64,000 bases of DNA from Methanococcus vannielii SB (GCF_000017165.1 NC_009634.1:434001-498000), one strand, 5' to 3'; shown: positions 1 through 9,947, numbered from the stretch's first letter. Notes: a model not told the origin generated them from the letters alone. Translations and numbers: made by a program.

Positions 1-87
1 CTTTATAGTGTTGATAGGGATAGAATTTCTCTTTGGATTAAAGAAAGGATTAGGAGAAATCTTGAAAAAAATCTTGACTTGATTTAA
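1..87 (+). CDS. C-terminal end of an unidentified protein (partial)
   Basis: An open frame enters from the left edge in frame 1 and ends at TAA (85-87). Only 28 residues are visible. They are highly charged (Asp, Arg, Lys, Glu) and look like the helical tail of a soluble protein. Too little is present to name a family. It is followed by about 110 bp of AT-rich spacer before the next gene on the same strand. A second frame also stays open over this short stretch, so even the reading frame is provisional. Confidence 0.35.
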   Translation, partial: LYSVDRDRISLWIKERIRRNLEKNLDLI

Positions 88-198
88 AGTTCCATTTTTT
101 TATATATTTTAAATTTACATATTTTAAATTTATTATCTTAATTTTAGCTATTTTTTAACTAACCTTACCTTAAATTAGTTTAAGAGGAGGGGAATTTT

Positions 199-1167
199 TT
201 GAAAAATTTTAAAAAACCAAATATTATAATAAGTAGATGTATCGAACATGATAACTGTAGGTATGACGGCCATAAAATTTCAAGCGATTTTGTAAAAAAT
301 ACTAAAAAATACTTTAACTATATAACTGTGTGTCCCGAAGTTGAAATCGGGCTTCCAATTCCAAGAAATTCTTTAAAAATTGCTTTTAAAAATAATAACT
401 ATGAATTTGTTCAAAATAATACATATAATAATTATACCGAAAAAATTAGAATTTTTTCATCGAATTTTTTAGAATCAATAACCAATGTTGATGGATTTAT
501 ACTAAAAAATAAGTCCCCTTCTTGTGGAGTAAAGGGGGTTAAAATATATCTTGAAAATGGAAACCCGATAAATCAGAAAACAGAAGGTTTTTTTGCCAAA
601 GAAGTTTTAAAGAGATTTCCAAATATTCCAATAGAAGACGAAGCAAGGCTTAGAAATAAGCGGATAAAAGACCATTTTTTAACAAAAGTATATACGCTTT
701 TAGATTTTAAAGATACTAAATATTCTAAATCCATAAAAGAATTAATAGAATTTCATACAAAAAATAAATTACTATTCATGGCATACAATCAAAAACAAAA
801 GGACATTTTAGGAAATATAGTTGGAAATTATTCCAAAAATTTTGATAATTTAATAAAATATTACGAATTAAATCTAAATTTGCTTTTAAGTCGACCTCCT
901 TTAACTGAATCTAACATAAACGTCCTTATGCATATTTTTGGGTACGTTTCTAGAAAACTTTCAAAGGAAGAAAAAGAGCTATTTATCGAGTCATTAGAAC
1001 GGTACCGTAATGAACTTGAATGTATTAATATTCCAATAATTCTTTTGAAATCATGGATTATTCGTTTTGACGTTGATTACCTAAAAAAACAGACTTATTT
1101 TGAACCTTTTCCAATGGAACTTTCAGATAATAGCGATTTATTTAAAAGAGACTATTGGAAAGAATAG
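199..1167 (+). CDS. TudS (DUF523)-DUF1722 two-domain protein
   Basis: 322 residues. The N-terminal half (about 8-150) is a DUF523 domain, the family of thiouracil desulfidase TudS, which binds a [4Fe-4S] cluster through three cysteines. Matching cysteines are visible at C14 (ISRC), C45 (VCPE) and C109 (KSPSCGVKG). The C-terminal half (about 155-310) is a DUF1722 domain like E. coli YbgA. The fusion is common in prokaryotes. TTG is chosen as start because a strong GAGGAGGGG Shine-Dalgarno lies just upstream. The substrate is unknown; desulfuration of a thiolated base is an inference from the TudS family. It stands alone, convergent with the tRNA-Ala gene. Confidence 0.85.
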   Translation: MKNFKKPNIIISRCIEHDNCRYDGHKISSDFVKNTKKYFNYITVCPEVEIGLPIPRNSLKIAFKNNNYEFVQNNTYNNYTEKIRIFSSNFLESITNVDGFILKNKSPSCGVKGVKIYLENGNPINQKTEGFFAKEVLKRFPNIPIEDEARLRNKRIKDHFLTKVYTLLDFKDTKYSKSIKELIEFHTKNKLLFMAYNQKQKDILGNIVGNYSKNFDNLIKYYELNLNLLLSRPPLTESNINVLMHIFGYVSRKLSKEEKELFIESLERYRNELECINIPIILLKSWIIRFDVDYLKKQTYFEPFPMELSDNSDLFKRDYWKE

Positions 1168-1203
1168 ATATATCTTTAAATTCCAATAATTGTTATTTAG
1201 GAA

Positions 1204-1277
1204 TGGACTGAGCGGGATTTGAACCCGCGGCTTCCGCATAGCCAATGCGGCACTCTCCCAGTCTGAGCTATCAGCCC
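1204..1277 (-). tRNA. tRNA-Ala (anticodon GGC)
   Basis: Read on the minus strand the sequence folds as a 74-nt cloverleaf. The acceptor stem starts GGGCTGA and pairs with TCAGTCC, including the G3-U70 wobble pair that is the alanine identity element. The D arm is GCTC, the anticodon stem CCGCA/TGCGG encloses loop TTGGCTA (anticodon GGC), and the T arm carries GGTTCAAATC. The discriminator is A. CCA is not encoded. No intron is seen. Confidence 0.95.
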
Positions 1278-1427
1278 CAAATTCAGTCTAAATTTGCTGT
1301 TTTTAATATATAAAATTTTCTATTTTAAGTATTTTAAAATCCGGATTTTAAAAAATTATAAATTGTGAAAAGAATAAAGGACTATAAAGTAAAAAATAGC
1401 CTCATTTAATTACTTTTAGTGTTTTTC

Positions 1428-2821
1428 ATGAAAAATATAGACTTTGATTACGACGTAATTATAATAGGTGCGGAGCCTTCTGGACTTTTTTGCGCATTTG
1501 AACTTTCAGAAAATAGTAATTTAAGAATACTCGTAATTGATAAAGGTAAAGATATTTTAGACCGGATTTGTCCGATTAAAAATACTAAAAAGTGCATGCA
1601 TTGTAGTACTTGCCAAATAATGTAGGAGGTTGGGGGTACAGGAGATTTAAGTGATGGAACACTTAATTTAAGGCCCAATATTGGAGAAAACCTGTCCGAT
1701 ATACCCAATGATAAAAACTATTCATGGCCGCTTATTTTTGAAGTCGATGATATTTTCTTAAAAAATAATGGCCCAAAGAACTTTCAAAAGGAAACCTGGT
1801 AAAATTAAGAGAATTACAAAAAAAGCCGTATAAAATGGGGTTAAATTTATACCAATAATTCAAAGACATATGTTTCAGACAATACTAAAAAAGTAATTTT
1901 CAGTATTAAAAATAAATTTCAAAAAAAATGGTGTTACGTTTTTATTAAACACAAACGTAATTGACTTTACAAAAAATAGTGTAAAAGTAAATCAGTTAGA
2001 AAAACTAAAAAATATAACTACAAAATACATTGTAGTTACCCCAGTTCGGGAAATGCAGACTGGTTTTTAAAAATAGCTAAAAAAATCGGTTTAACTGCAT
2101 ATCACGGGCCTATTGATGTTGGAGTACGTGTAGAAGTTCCAGCAATGATATTTGATGGAATAACAAAAATAAACCATGACCCCAAATTTCACATATTCAC
2201 AAAAACATATGATGACTTTGTACGAACTTTTTGTACGAATCCACGAGGATTTGTTGTTTGAGGGAAATATGGTGATATGTTTGTGTAAGTGGCCACTCAA
2301 TAGTAAATACAAAAAGTGAAAATACCAATTTTTCACTTTTAACCCCGATATAACTTACAAAGCCTATAGAAAATACTACAGGTTACAGAAAAATATTGCA
2401 AAGCTTACAACTACCTTTGTCGGTGGAAAGCCAATTTTAAAGAGATTTGGTGATTTAAAAAGAGGGCAGAAAAATACTTTAGAAATGCTCAAAAAAGCAG
2501 TTTTGAACCAACTTTAAAACTGGTAACCTCTAGATACACTACAATGGCAATTCTGCATAGAATAGTTACAAGTATCGTTGAAAATATTGAAAAGTTAGAT
2601 AAATTCCGGGAGTTTTCAATGACCCTACACTATTATATGCTCCATAAATAAAGTATTATGCAATGAAAGCAGTAGTAAATACGAATTTAAAAACTAACAT
2701 TGAAAATGTTTATGTTGCATGCGATGGTGCAGGACTTTTATCTGCACGTGGAATTTTAAAAAAGGAAGCAATTGTTGATTTAAATATCAAAAAAATGAAA
2801 TTAACTGGAAAGAAAAAATAA
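1428..2821 (+). pseudogene. Decayed FAD-dependent dehydrogenase (COG2509-like)
   Basis: Translating all three forward frames gives successive pieces of one FAD-dependent dehydrogenase. They are an N-terminal Rossmann segment (YDVIIIGAEPSGLFCAFEL), a CPIKNTKKCMHCSTCQIM cysteine region, SDGTLNLRPNIG, IPIIQRHMFQTIL, GPIDVGVRVEVPA and a C-terminal DGAGLLSARGI segment ending at TAA 2819-2821. An in-frame TAG near 1623 follows the cysteine region, and many frameshifts and stops follow. Even the dinucleotide-binding glycine motif is altered (GAEPSG for the expected GAGPSG). The number of lesions shows old decay, not a sequencing slip. It lies directly upstream of cysS. Confidence 0.85.
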
Positions 2822-2844
2822 TAAATCTTTAAACGGCGATTTTT

Positions 2845-4272
2845 ATGTTAAGGATATATAACACAATTACAAAATCTGAAGAAGTATTTAAAACTTTAAA
2901 TAACGAAGAAGTTAAAATTTATGTTTGTGGCCCAACAGTCTACGATGAAACTCATATTGGACATGGTAGAACGTATGTTTCTTTTGACATTATTAGGCGG
3001 TATTTAGAACATATTGGATATAGTGTAAAACTTGTCATAAATTTTACAGATATTGATGACAAAATAATAAATCGGGCACTAAATTTAAATGTAACTCCAA
3101 AAAAAATCTCGGAAAAATACATTGAAATATTTTTAAACGATATGAAAACATTAAATGTTAAACCTGCCGATATTTATCCTAAAGTTACAGAAAATATTCC
3201 CGAAATTATTTCTTTTATTGATAAGCTAATTGAAAAGGGCTTTGCATATAAGACGGATAGTGGTGTTTACTTTGAAATTGAAAAATTCAAAGATTATGGA
3301 AAATTAAGTAATATTAATTTAGAAAACTTAATTTCTGAAGATAAATTAGAAAGTAAAAGTGAAAAGAAAAATCGTTTTGATTTTGCATTGTGGAAAAATA
3401 AAAAATCAGGAGAACCTTACTGGAAAAGCCCTTTTGGAGATGGAAGGCCCGGCTGGCATATAGAATGTTCAGTAATGAGCATGAAGTATTTAGGGGAACA
3501 GTTTGACATTCACGGCGGAGGAAGGGATTTATCATTTCCACACCATGAAAACGAAATTGCACAAAGCAGTGCATATTCTGGAAAAAATTGGGTAAATTAC
3601 TGGGTACATACGGGTTTTGTAATGGTTAATGGCGAAAAAATGAGTAAGAGTTTAGGTAATTTCGTTACTATTTCAGAAATCTCAAAAAAATACTCCCCCG
3701 AAGTTTTAAGGCTATTTTTTATTCAGAGACATTATAAAAGCCCGATTGATTATACTGAAGAATCAATGGAACATGCTAAGGCTTCACTTCAAAAACTATA
3801 TAATGTAATTGAAAGTGTTAGAATTGCACTTGAAAATCCCGTAAATAGCGTTTGGGATGAAAATGAAGCTTTCTTTTACAATGTTTTAAAAAATTCGAAA
3901 ATAAATTTTTATAGGGCAATGGATTCAGATTTTAATTCAGTTAATGCATTAAAAACAGTTTTTGAAGTTTCAAATAGCGTAACTAAATATTTAAGTGTCT
4001 CAAAATCTCCAAATGTAGCTTTACTTATAAAAACCCTTGATTTTTTTAAAAATGTCGGTGAAATATTCGGTTTATTTGAAGGTTATTTTTATAAATCTTC
4101 TAACGTTAAAGAGGAAAGTTTAATTAAATTTTTAGTAGATTTAAGGGATGATTTAAGGTCAAAAAAGAATTATGAAACGTCTGACAAAATAAGGGACGGG
4201 TTAAAAGAATTAGGATACCAAATTGAAGACAGTTCAAAAGAAAATACGGTATTTAAAAAAATAAATATTTAA
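2845..4272 (+). CDS. cysS: Cysteinyl-tRNA synthetase
   Basis: 475-residue class I aminoacyl-tRNA synthetase that charges tRNA-Cys with cysteine. HIGH is at 37-40 and KMSKS at 265-269. Zinc ligands corresponding to the E. coli enzyme are C28, C208, H233 and E237. The length is typical. Methanococci also make Cys-tRNA by the indirect SepRS/SepCysS route, so this gene is a second, direct route (family knowledge; the indirect genes are not in this window). The start ATG follows GGCGAT. It sits 23 bp after the pseudogene and may depend on that gene's old promoter. Confidence 0.97.
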   Translation: MLRIYNTITKSEEVFKTLNNEEVKIYVCGPTVYDETHIGHGRTYVSFDIIRRYLEHIGYSVKLVINFTDIDDKIINRALNLNVTPKKISEKYIEIFLNDMKTLNVKPADIYPKVTENIPEIISFIDKLIEKGFAYKTDSGVYFEIEKFKDYGKLSNINLENLISEDKLESKSEKKNRFDFALWKNKKSGEPYWKSPFGDGRPGWHIECSVMSMKYLGEQFDIHGGGRDLSFPHHENEIAQSSAYSGKNWVNYWVHTGFVMVNGEKMSKSLGNFVTISEISKKYSPEVLRLFFIQRHYKSPIDYTEESMEHAKASLQKLYNVIESVRIALENPVNSVWDENEAFFYNVLKNSKINFYRAMDSDFNSVNALKTVFEVSNSVTKYLSVSKSPNVALLIKTLDFFKNVGEIFGLFEGYFYKSSNVKEESLIKFLVDLRDDLRSKKNYETSDKIRDGLKELGYQIEDSSKENTVFKKINI

Positions 4273-4347
4273 CGACCAATTGGCCCTAAATTCTTTAAAA
4301 AAAGATATATTTTAGAAATAAACTATAATTTTATTAGTTGGGATATT

Positions 4348-4974
4348 TTGGATAAAAAATATTATAAAACATTTAAAAAATATTCAAAAGTTGAACGAAT
4401 TGTCAAAGATTCACTATTTATAGGCTACGGTAAACCCGTATCCAGTGAAAAAGAGGCTAAAGAATTTATTTTAAAAATTAAAGAAATTCACAAAGATGCA
4501 ACACATAACGTTTCAGCATATCGGATAAATAGTTTAAACAATTTTTCAATAAAGTATGACGACGATGGAGAGCCACAGGGAAGTTCTGGAAAACCCATTT
4601 ACAGAGTCATAGAGTTAAAAGACATTCAAAATGTAGTAATTGTAGTAACAAGATATTTTGGCGGCACTAAGCTTGGTTACGGTGGAATTTTAAAAGCTTA
4701 TTTAGATACTGCAAGTGAAGTTATAACTTCTTCAGAAATTTTAGAAGTATTTCAAAAATCACAAATTTTTTTAGAATTTGAATATTCTCATATCGAAACT
4801 ATTAAAAAAGCCATAGAAAATTTAGGGAAAATCATTGAAGAAACGTATTTTGAAAAAGTAAGATATAAAGTAGAAGTTAATTTTGGTTTTGAAGAAGAAC
4901 TTATTAAAAAGCTTGTAAGCGCAACTAAAAATAATATTAAGATTGAAAATATCAATAGTAATATACGCAATTAA
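4348..4974 (+). CDS. IMPACT/YigZ family protein (UPF0029)
   Basis: 208 residues. The N-terminal domain carries the family signature DDDGEPQGSSGKPI (about 70-85) followed by VVTRYFGGTKLGYGGI. The C-terminal part (about 135-208) matches the usual second alpha/beta domain of YigZ. The family is linked to translation control (eukaryotic IMPACT) and nucleic-acid binding, but its archaeal role is not known. TTG is the start, preceded by GGGATAT. It is co-directional with cysS after about 75 bp, so co-transcription is possible. Confidence 0.85.
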   Translation: MDKKYYKTFKKYSKVERIVKDSLFIGYGKPVSSEKEAKEFILKIKEIHKDATHNVSAYRINSLNNFSIKYDDDGEPQGSSGKPIYRVIELKDIQNVVIVVTRYFGGTKLGYGGILKAYLDTASEVITSSEILEVFQKSQIFLEFEYSHIETIKKAIENLGKIIEETYFEKVRYKVEVNFGFEEELIKKLVSATKNNIKIENINSNIRN

Positions 4975-5006
4975 TAAATACATAAATTTGAGTTCGAGAG
5001 ATTATA

Positions 5007-6836
5007 ATGAAAGTAATGAAAAAAATTTTGGCAATTTTAATAATCTTAATTTCAATTACATCAGGATTTGCATTAAATTTAGAAAATTCGGGATTTAAGC
5101 GTTCAATTAATATTACAGCCCCTGCAGTTTCTTTAACGGATGAAGGTTATGTTGGAGCACCGGTTAAAATAGAGGTTATAGTTTCGTTTGGAAATGGCCA
5201 TACATTTATGGATACCATGCCACTTACGGAACTTGATATGCAAGGTTCTGCAAGAATAGCTTCAAAAGTTGCGTTTGATTTTTGCGGAAAAGAAAAAAAT
5301 GAATATGACGTTTATTATATCATTCGTTCTGAAGTTCCAACAGTTGGAGGCCCTTCTGCGGGAGCTGTTTTAACCGTTGCAACAATTGCTGCAATTAATG
5401 GTTGGGAAGTAAATGAAAACGTCATGATGACTGGAATGATAGGCCCAGACGGAACTATTGGCCCCGTTGGCGGAATACTTGAAAAAATAAAAGTTGGAAG
5501 TGAAATGGGGATTGATTATTTTTTAATACCTTACGGCCAAAGAAATCAGGTTGATTCCAATAATAACTCAATAGATGCTGTAAAATATGGTAAAAGCCTC
5601 GGAATTACCGTAATTGAAGTTAGTAACATTTATGATGCTATTTACTACTTTACGGGATATAAAATATCAAAAAGTCATGAAGTTAATCCTATTTTAGAAT
5701 ATAGATATATAAAAACCATGGAAGGGCTTTCAGAGGTAACTCTTGAACGTTCAAAAAAAGAACTTGAGGAGCTAAAAACTCTTGATACCAGTAATTTAAA
5801 TTCTAGTGAAATTACGGAATTTGAAGATGCACTAAAAAGTGCGTCAAACCTCATAATTATTTCAAATGAATTTCATTTTAAAAAAGAATACTATGCAAGT
5901 ACGTCAAGGAGTTTTAACGCACTTATAACACTTGAATCAATCAAAGCAAAGCATTATTATAAAGATAACGAATCTATAAAAAATTACATTGATGAGGTAG
6001 AAAAAAGCGTTTCTTTAAAGAAAGAAAAAATAAAAGACGTGAAACTTACAAAAAATAATTTAGAGTATGTTTTCGCTGCAAAAAGTAGAGTTTATGAAGC
6101 TTTTGAATTAGTTGAAGAATCTAAAAATAGTTACGAAAATGGAGATTTAGATTCTGCAATTTATTATGCATCATATGCAAAATTAAGGGCGGAAACTGGA
6201 ATATGGTGGCTTAATTTATCACAGCAGCCTGATTATTCCGAAGAAATTGACGAAAAATATTTAAAATACCTTGCAAGGGAATATTTAGATAATTCAGAAA
6301 TTGTTATTATATATTCTTCGATGTTATTTTCTGAAAAATTATTAAGCTATCCTGTAAGGCAGATTGAAGAATCTAAAAAGTACTATAATCAAAAAGAATA
6401 CCTTCTTTCAATCTCAAAAAGTATTGATGCTTATGTTTATGCCACAACAATTTTAGACTATTCGTCAGATGTTGAATATTTAAAAAAATTGGCCGTAAAA
6501 AAAATAAATAATGTGGCAGATTGTGGAAATAATTTAGATAATACTACTTACGTGCCTGTTTCTGCACTTGGTTATTTAGAATACTCCAATAGTTTAGAAG
6601 ACAAATATTCAAAGGTCCTTTATTTAAAATATGCAACTGCATTTGCACAGATGAATATTGATATATTAAAAGAACTTGAAAACTTCGAAAAAAAGGATTT
6701 TAATGACTTAAAATTAGTTCCTAAAAATTTTGACCCCTATAAAGCCCATAAAAATATTTTTACAAACATAGTATACCTATTAGTTGGAATGTTATCTGGA
6801 TTAATAATTAGGTCAATTTACAGTGGACATGATTAA
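5007..6836 (+). CDS. Exported, C-terminally anchored Lon-like (S16) protease
   Basis: 609 residues with no AAA+ ATPase domain. Residues 1-22 form a signal peptide or signal anchor (MKKILAILIILISITSGFA). The S16 protease domain follows (about 35-220), with catalytic Ser117 in GGPSAG and Lys160 in GGILEK; the 43-residue spacing equals that of Lon. A long helical region (about 230-570) follows, then a C-terminal membrane helix (NIVYLLVGMLSGLIIR) and a short tail. The protease domain is therefore predicted outside the membrane, tethered at the C-terminus, and ATP-independent. The substrate is unknown. Confidence 0.85.
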   Translation: MKVMKKILAILIILISITSGFALNLENSGFKRSINITAPAVSLTDEGYVGAPVKIEVIVSFGNGHTFMDTMPLTELDMQGSARIASKVAFDFCGKEKNEYDVYYIIRSEVPTVGGPSAGAVLTVATIAAINGWEVNENVMMTGMIGPDGTIGPVGGILEKIKVGSEMGIDYFLIPYGQRNQVDSNNNSIDAVKYGKSLGITVIEVSNIYDAIYYFTGYKISKSHEVNPILEYRYIKTMEGLSEVTLERSKKELEELKTLDTSNLNSSEITEFEDALKSASNLIIISNEFHFKKEYYASTSRSFNALITLESIKAKHYYKDNESIKNYIDEVEKSVSLKKEKIKDVKLTKNNLEYVFAAKSRVYEAFELVEESKNSYENGDLDSAIYYASYAKLRAETGIWWLNLSQQPDYSEEIDEKYLKYLAREYLDNSEIVIIYSSMLFSEKLLSYPVRQIEESKKYYNQKEYLLSISKSIDAYVYATTILDYSSDVEYLKKLAVKKINNVADCGNNLDNTTYVPVSALGYLEYSNSLEDKYSKVLYLKYATAFAQMNIDILKELENFEKKDFNDLKLVPKNFDPYKAHKNIFTNIVYLLVGMLSGLIIRSIYSGHD

Positions 6837-6913
6837 AAATATAAATAGTCGTAAAGCATAGAATATTTTCATAATCTGATATTTAAATATTCTATTTATT
6901 AAATGGTGATATT

Positions 6914-8458
6914 ATGGAATCATACGTATACTCTAACGAAATTATTAAAAATTCTTTAAAAGCGATGAATCTACCAAAAAATGTGAGAATATTTGATACC
7001 ACTTTAAGAGATGGAGAACAAACCCCAGGTGTTTCTCTAACGCCCGATGAAAAGATAGCTATTGCAGAAAAGCTTTCTGAAATTGGGGTTTCGGCAATTG
7101 AAGCTGGTTTTCCAGTATCTTCAGAAGGTGAACGGGAATCAATAAAAAAAATAGCTTCCCTTGGACTTGATTGTGAGATATGCGGGCTTTCAAGGGCTGT
7201 TAAAAAGGACATAGATGTTGCAATAGATTGCGATGTTCAAAGTATTCATACATTTATTGCAACATCGCCACTGCATAGGGAATACAAGCTAAAAATGAGT
7301 AAAGAACAAATTATCGAAACTCTCGTAAAATCGATTGAATACATTAAAGAACATGGAATAACTGTTGAATTTTCAGCAGAAGATGCAACTAGAACGGAAC
7401 TTGAATACTTAAAAGAGGCTTATAAAAATGCGGTCGATGCAGGAGCTGACAGGATAAACGTTCCAGATACAGTTGGAGTAATGGTTCCAAATTCGATGAA
7501 ATATTTAATATCTGAATTAAAAAAGGATATAAAAGTTCCAATATCAGTTCATTGTCATAATGACTTTGGACTAGGGGTTTCAAATTCTATTGCAGCAGTG
7601 GAAGCAGGAGCACTACAGGTACACTGTACAGTAAATGGACTTGGTGAAAGGGCAGGTAATGCATCTTTAGAAGAAACAGTAATGTCATTAGATATGATTT
7701 ACGGAATAGACACAGGAATTAAAACAGAAATGCTAACAAAACTTTCAAAGCTTGTTTCACATTATACGGGGATTAAAACTCAGCCTAATAAAGCTATTGT
7801 TGGTGAAAATTCGTTTGCCCATGAAAGTGGAATCCATGCACACGGTGTTTTAGCACATGCATTAACTTATGAGCCAATTGACCCTGAAATTGTTGGAAAC
7901 AGGCGGAGAATTGTGCTTGGAAAACATAGCGGGGCCCATGCAATAAAATCCAAACTTTCCGAAATTGGCGTTGAAGTTGGAACAAGCGTTTCAAATGAGC
8001 AGTTTTCTGAAATCGTTGAAAGGATAAAATCTATTGGCGACAAAGGAAAAATAGTAACTGATGCAGATGTAATGGCAATAGCAGAGGACATTACCAAAAG
8101 AACCTTAAAATCACAAAGAATTGTTGACTTAGAGCAGTTTGCAGTAATTACTGGAAACAACGTAATACCTACGGCAAGTGTTGCATTGAAAATAAAAGAC
8201 CAAGTTTATAAAAAGTCAGAAATTGGTGTTGGGCCAGTTGATGCTGCATTAAAAGCAATTCAAGCAGTAGTTGGTGAACATATACGGCTAAACGAATACA
8301 GTATTAACGCAATATCCGGCGGAACCGATGCAATTGCGGAGGTTACGGTAAGACTTGAAAATCATGAAAAAGAAGTTATTGCAAAAGCTACAAGCGATGA
8401 CGTTGTTAGGGCCTCAGTAGAAGCAGTGATTGATGGAATAAATAAACTAATGGAATAA
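6914..8458 (+). CDS. leuA: 2-isopropylmalate synthase (LeuA)
   Basis: 514 residues. It is predicted to condense acetyl-CoA with 2-oxoisovalerate, the first step of leucine synthesis. DTTLRDGEQ lies at 28-36, metal ligands in HCHND at 213-217 and the [10 protein letters not shown] motif follows. The LeuA regulatory domain (about 390-514, with [13 protein letters not shown]) points to feedback control. The family also contains AksA (homocitrate synthase, coenzyme B) and CimA (citramalate synthase). The full regulatory domain and the length favour LeuA, but sequence alone does not exclude a relaxed substrate. Start ATG is preceded by GGTGAT. The 3' end lies in a 25-bp tandem duplication. Confidence 0.9.
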   Translation: MESYVYSNEIIKNSLKAMNLPKNVRIFDTTLRDGEQTPGVSLTPDEKIAIAEKLSEIGVSAIEAGFPVSSEGERESIKKIASLGLDCEICGLSRAVKKDIDVAIDCDVQSIHTFIATSPLHREYKLKMSKEQIIETLVKSIEYIKEHGITVEFSAEDATRTELEYLKEAYKNAVDAGADRINVPDTVGVMVPNSMKYLISELKKDIKVPISVHCHNDFGLGVSNSIAAVEAGALQVHCTVNGLGERAGNASLEETVMSLDMIYGIDTGIKTEMLTKLSKLVSHYTGIKTQPNKAIVGENSFAHESGIHAHGVLAHALTYEPIDPEIVGNRRRIVLGKHSGAHAIKSKLSEIGVEVGTSVSNEQFSEIVERIKSIGDKGKIVTDADVMAIAEDITKRTLKSQRIVDLEQFAVITGNNVIPTASVALKIKDQVYKKSEIGVGPVDAALKAIQAVVGEHIRLNEYSINAISGGTDAIAEVTVRLENHEKEVIAKATSDDVVRASVEAVIDGINKLME

Positions 8459-8492
8459 GTACCCAATTAAACTAATGGAATAAGTACCCAAT
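8443..8492 (+). repeat. Perfect 25-bp tandem duplication across the leuA stop codon
   Basis: Positions 8443-8467 and 8468-8492 are identical. Copy 1 contains the last leuA codons and the TAA (8456-8458). Copy 2 lies wholly in the intergenic region, so the protein is unchanged. Confidence 0.95.
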
Positions 8493-8607
8493 AAAACAAT
8501 TTAAATCATTTAAAACATTTTTATAATTTTTCAGTTAAAAGTATGTTAAAAAGTAGTATTTATAATTTTAAAGCCTAACTATTTTGCCATGTAAATATCT
8601 GGGTGAC

Positions 8608-8688
8608 TTAATATAAGAAAAATAAAGGAATTGTAGAACAAATCATCGCCACCCCGATGAATAATGCTACCAATTTTCTATTATTCAC
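8608..8688 (-). CDS. Possible 26-residue membrane microprotein
   Basis: A GTG at 8686-8688 opens a 27-codon frame ending at TAA (8608-8610). The product reads VNNRKLVALFIGVAMICSTI and then PLFFLY: a short basic N-terminus and one hydrophobic helix. The start overlaps the last codons of the CYTH gene. A strong Shine-Dalgarno (GGAGAGGG) lies inside that gene at proper spacing, as expected for translational coupling. Nothing else explains this stretch. No family is recognised; chance cannot be excluded at this length. Confidence 0.5.
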   Translation of the reverse strand: MNNRKLVALFIGVAMICSTIPLFFLY

Positions 8689-9241
8689 GGTTCCCTCTCC
8701 GTAACTCTAAATAAGATCTCTTTTCTAATTTGTCAGTACTAATATTTAAACTTTTCAGTAAGTCCAAAAGTTCAAATAATGCACTTTCTCGTTCAAAATT
8801 ATTAGATACTACTTTTTCAATTTCCAAATACTTTCCAACATCTAAAACATCATCAAAAGAAACTTCTATGTCTTCTTTTTGATATATTTCCCTAACTTTT
8901 TTAATTGGCCTTACGGGTTTAAAACCTAATTTTTCAAATATTTTATGCATTGAATTCACTTCAAAAACTTCCACCTCAATTTCTTCCCTTGTTTTTGAGA
9001 TGCCATCTAATTTTTTACCCTTATATGTAACATATATCTTTTCATCGTTTTTTCCAACAGTTTTTGAACATCTTATCCGTAACGCTTCGTCAGTAATTTG
9101 AAAATCCCTATCAATGCCATTAAAGTAGGTATCAGTTTGTTCTTTTATTTCTTTTTTTAGAAAACCCATTTTTAATAGACTTTCAAGTATTTTTTCAGGA
9201 TTTTCATTGCTTAAATTTACCTTTATTTCTACTTCAATCAT
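8681..9241 (-). CDS. CYTH-domain (CyaB-like) triphosphate-binding protein
   Basis: 186 residues. It begins with the CYTH signature ExExK (E3, E5, K7), continues with alternating charged strands, and has the conserved late acidic/basic pattern (EIEVEVFE, VSFDDV, YLEIEKV). CYTH proteins bind triphosphate substrates in a beta tunnel; members include class IV adenylate cyclase (CyaB) and thiamine triphosphatase. Archaeal members are usually annotated as adenylate cyclase, but the activity here is unproven. Its ATG overlaps the TGA of the upstream HTH-ACT gene by 4 bp, so the two are translationally coupled. Confidence 0.85.
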   Translation of the reverse strand: MIEVEIKVNLSNENPEKILESLLKMGFLKKEIKEQTDTYFNGIDRDFQITDEALRIRCSKTVGKNDEKIYVTYKGKKLDGISKTREEIEVEVFEVNSMHKIFEKLGFKPVRPIKKVREIYQKEDIEVSFDDVLDVGKYLEIEKVVSNNFERESALFELLDLLKSLNISTDKLEKRSYLELRRGNRE

Positions 9242-9672
9242 ACTAACACCACTTTTTCTGCAATACCTTCTAAATTCTCTTTCAAATCATTAAATTCAAG
9301 GTTTTCAATAACTAACCATATTACAACCTTATTTCCCTCTTTTTCAAGGGTTGTTGAAAGAATATTCCCATTTATTTCAGAAATTTTTGAAGAAATACTT
9401 GCTAAAAGCCCTATTTTATCATTTGCAACTACCTGAACCTTAATTGTAATTAAATTTATATTTTTCTTCTTTAAAACATATTTTCCTTCATTAGTTAAAA
9501 AAACTCCGCCTGTTTTTCCTTTTTTGGTATCTACAAATCCCAAATCCCTTAAAACTCGGATATATCGGTCAATATTTTTAGGATGGGTTTTTAATTCCAT
9601 TGCTATTTCTTTTGTAGTAGTATATTTTTCAAGAATAGTCAAGATTTGTTCTGTTATTCCATCAATCTTCAT
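9238..9672 (-). CDS. Winged-helix regulator with ACT domain (intact copy)
   Basis: 144 residues. Residues 1-75 form a winged helix-turn-helix (TTTKEIAMELKTHPKNIDRY as helices 2-3). Residues about 77-144 are an ACT domain (VQVVANDKIGLLASISSKIS), which usually binds an amino acid or similar small ligand. This suggests a ligand-responsive DNA-binding regulator; its target is unknown. It is the downstream, full-length member of a tandem duplication and overlaps the CYTH gene by 4 bp. Its ATG (9672) lies inside the 3' end of the truncated copy. Confidence 0.85.
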   Translation of the reverse strand: MKIDGITEQILTILEKYTTTKEIAMELKTHPKNIDRYIRVLRDLGFVDTKKGKTGGVFLTNEGKYVLKKKNINLITIKVQVVANDKIGLLASISSKISEINGNILSTTLEKEGNKVVIWLVIENLEFNDLKENLEGIAEKVVLV

Positions 9673-9947
9673 AATTTTCCACGACTTTTTCCAAAATTGT
9701 AATTAAATTTATATTTTTCTTCTTTAAAACATATTTTCCTTCATTAGTTAAAAAAACTCCGCCTGTTTTTCCTTTTTTGGTATCTACAAATCCCAAATCC
9801 CTTAAAACTCGGATATATCGGTCAATATTTTTAGGATGGGTTTTTAATTCCATTGCTATTTCTTTTGTAGTAGTATATTTTTCAAGAATAGTCAAGATTT
9901 GTTCTGTTATTCCATCAATCTTCATAATTTTCCACGACTTTTTCCAA
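9442..9947. repeat. Perfect 253-bp tandem duplication
   Basis: 9442-9694 and 9695-9947 show no difference on direct reading. The unit runs from the end of the HTH-coding region to just upstream of the start codon. 253 is not a multiple of three, which is why the upstream copy loses its ACT domain. Perfect identity means a very recent event or an assembly artefact. Confidence 0.95.
9662..9925 (-). CDS. Truncated duplicate of the HTH-ACT regulator (HTH only)
   Basis: 87 residues. The first 76 are identical to the N-terminus of the following gene, then the frame crosses the duplication junction into former upstream sequence (tail LEKVVENYED) and stops. It therefore carries the winged helix without the ACT domain. 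Its last 11 bp overlap the ATG of the intact copy. If made, it would be a ligand-insensitive DNA-binding protein competing for the same operator; equally it may be a by-product of a fresh duplication. It keeps the original promoter, so the full-length copy now depends on readthrough or reinitiation. Confidence 0.7.
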   Translation of the reverse strand: MKIDGITEQILTILEKYTTTKEIAMELKTHPKNIDRYIRVLRDLGFVDTKKGKTGGVFLTNEGKYVLKKKNINLITILEKVVENYED

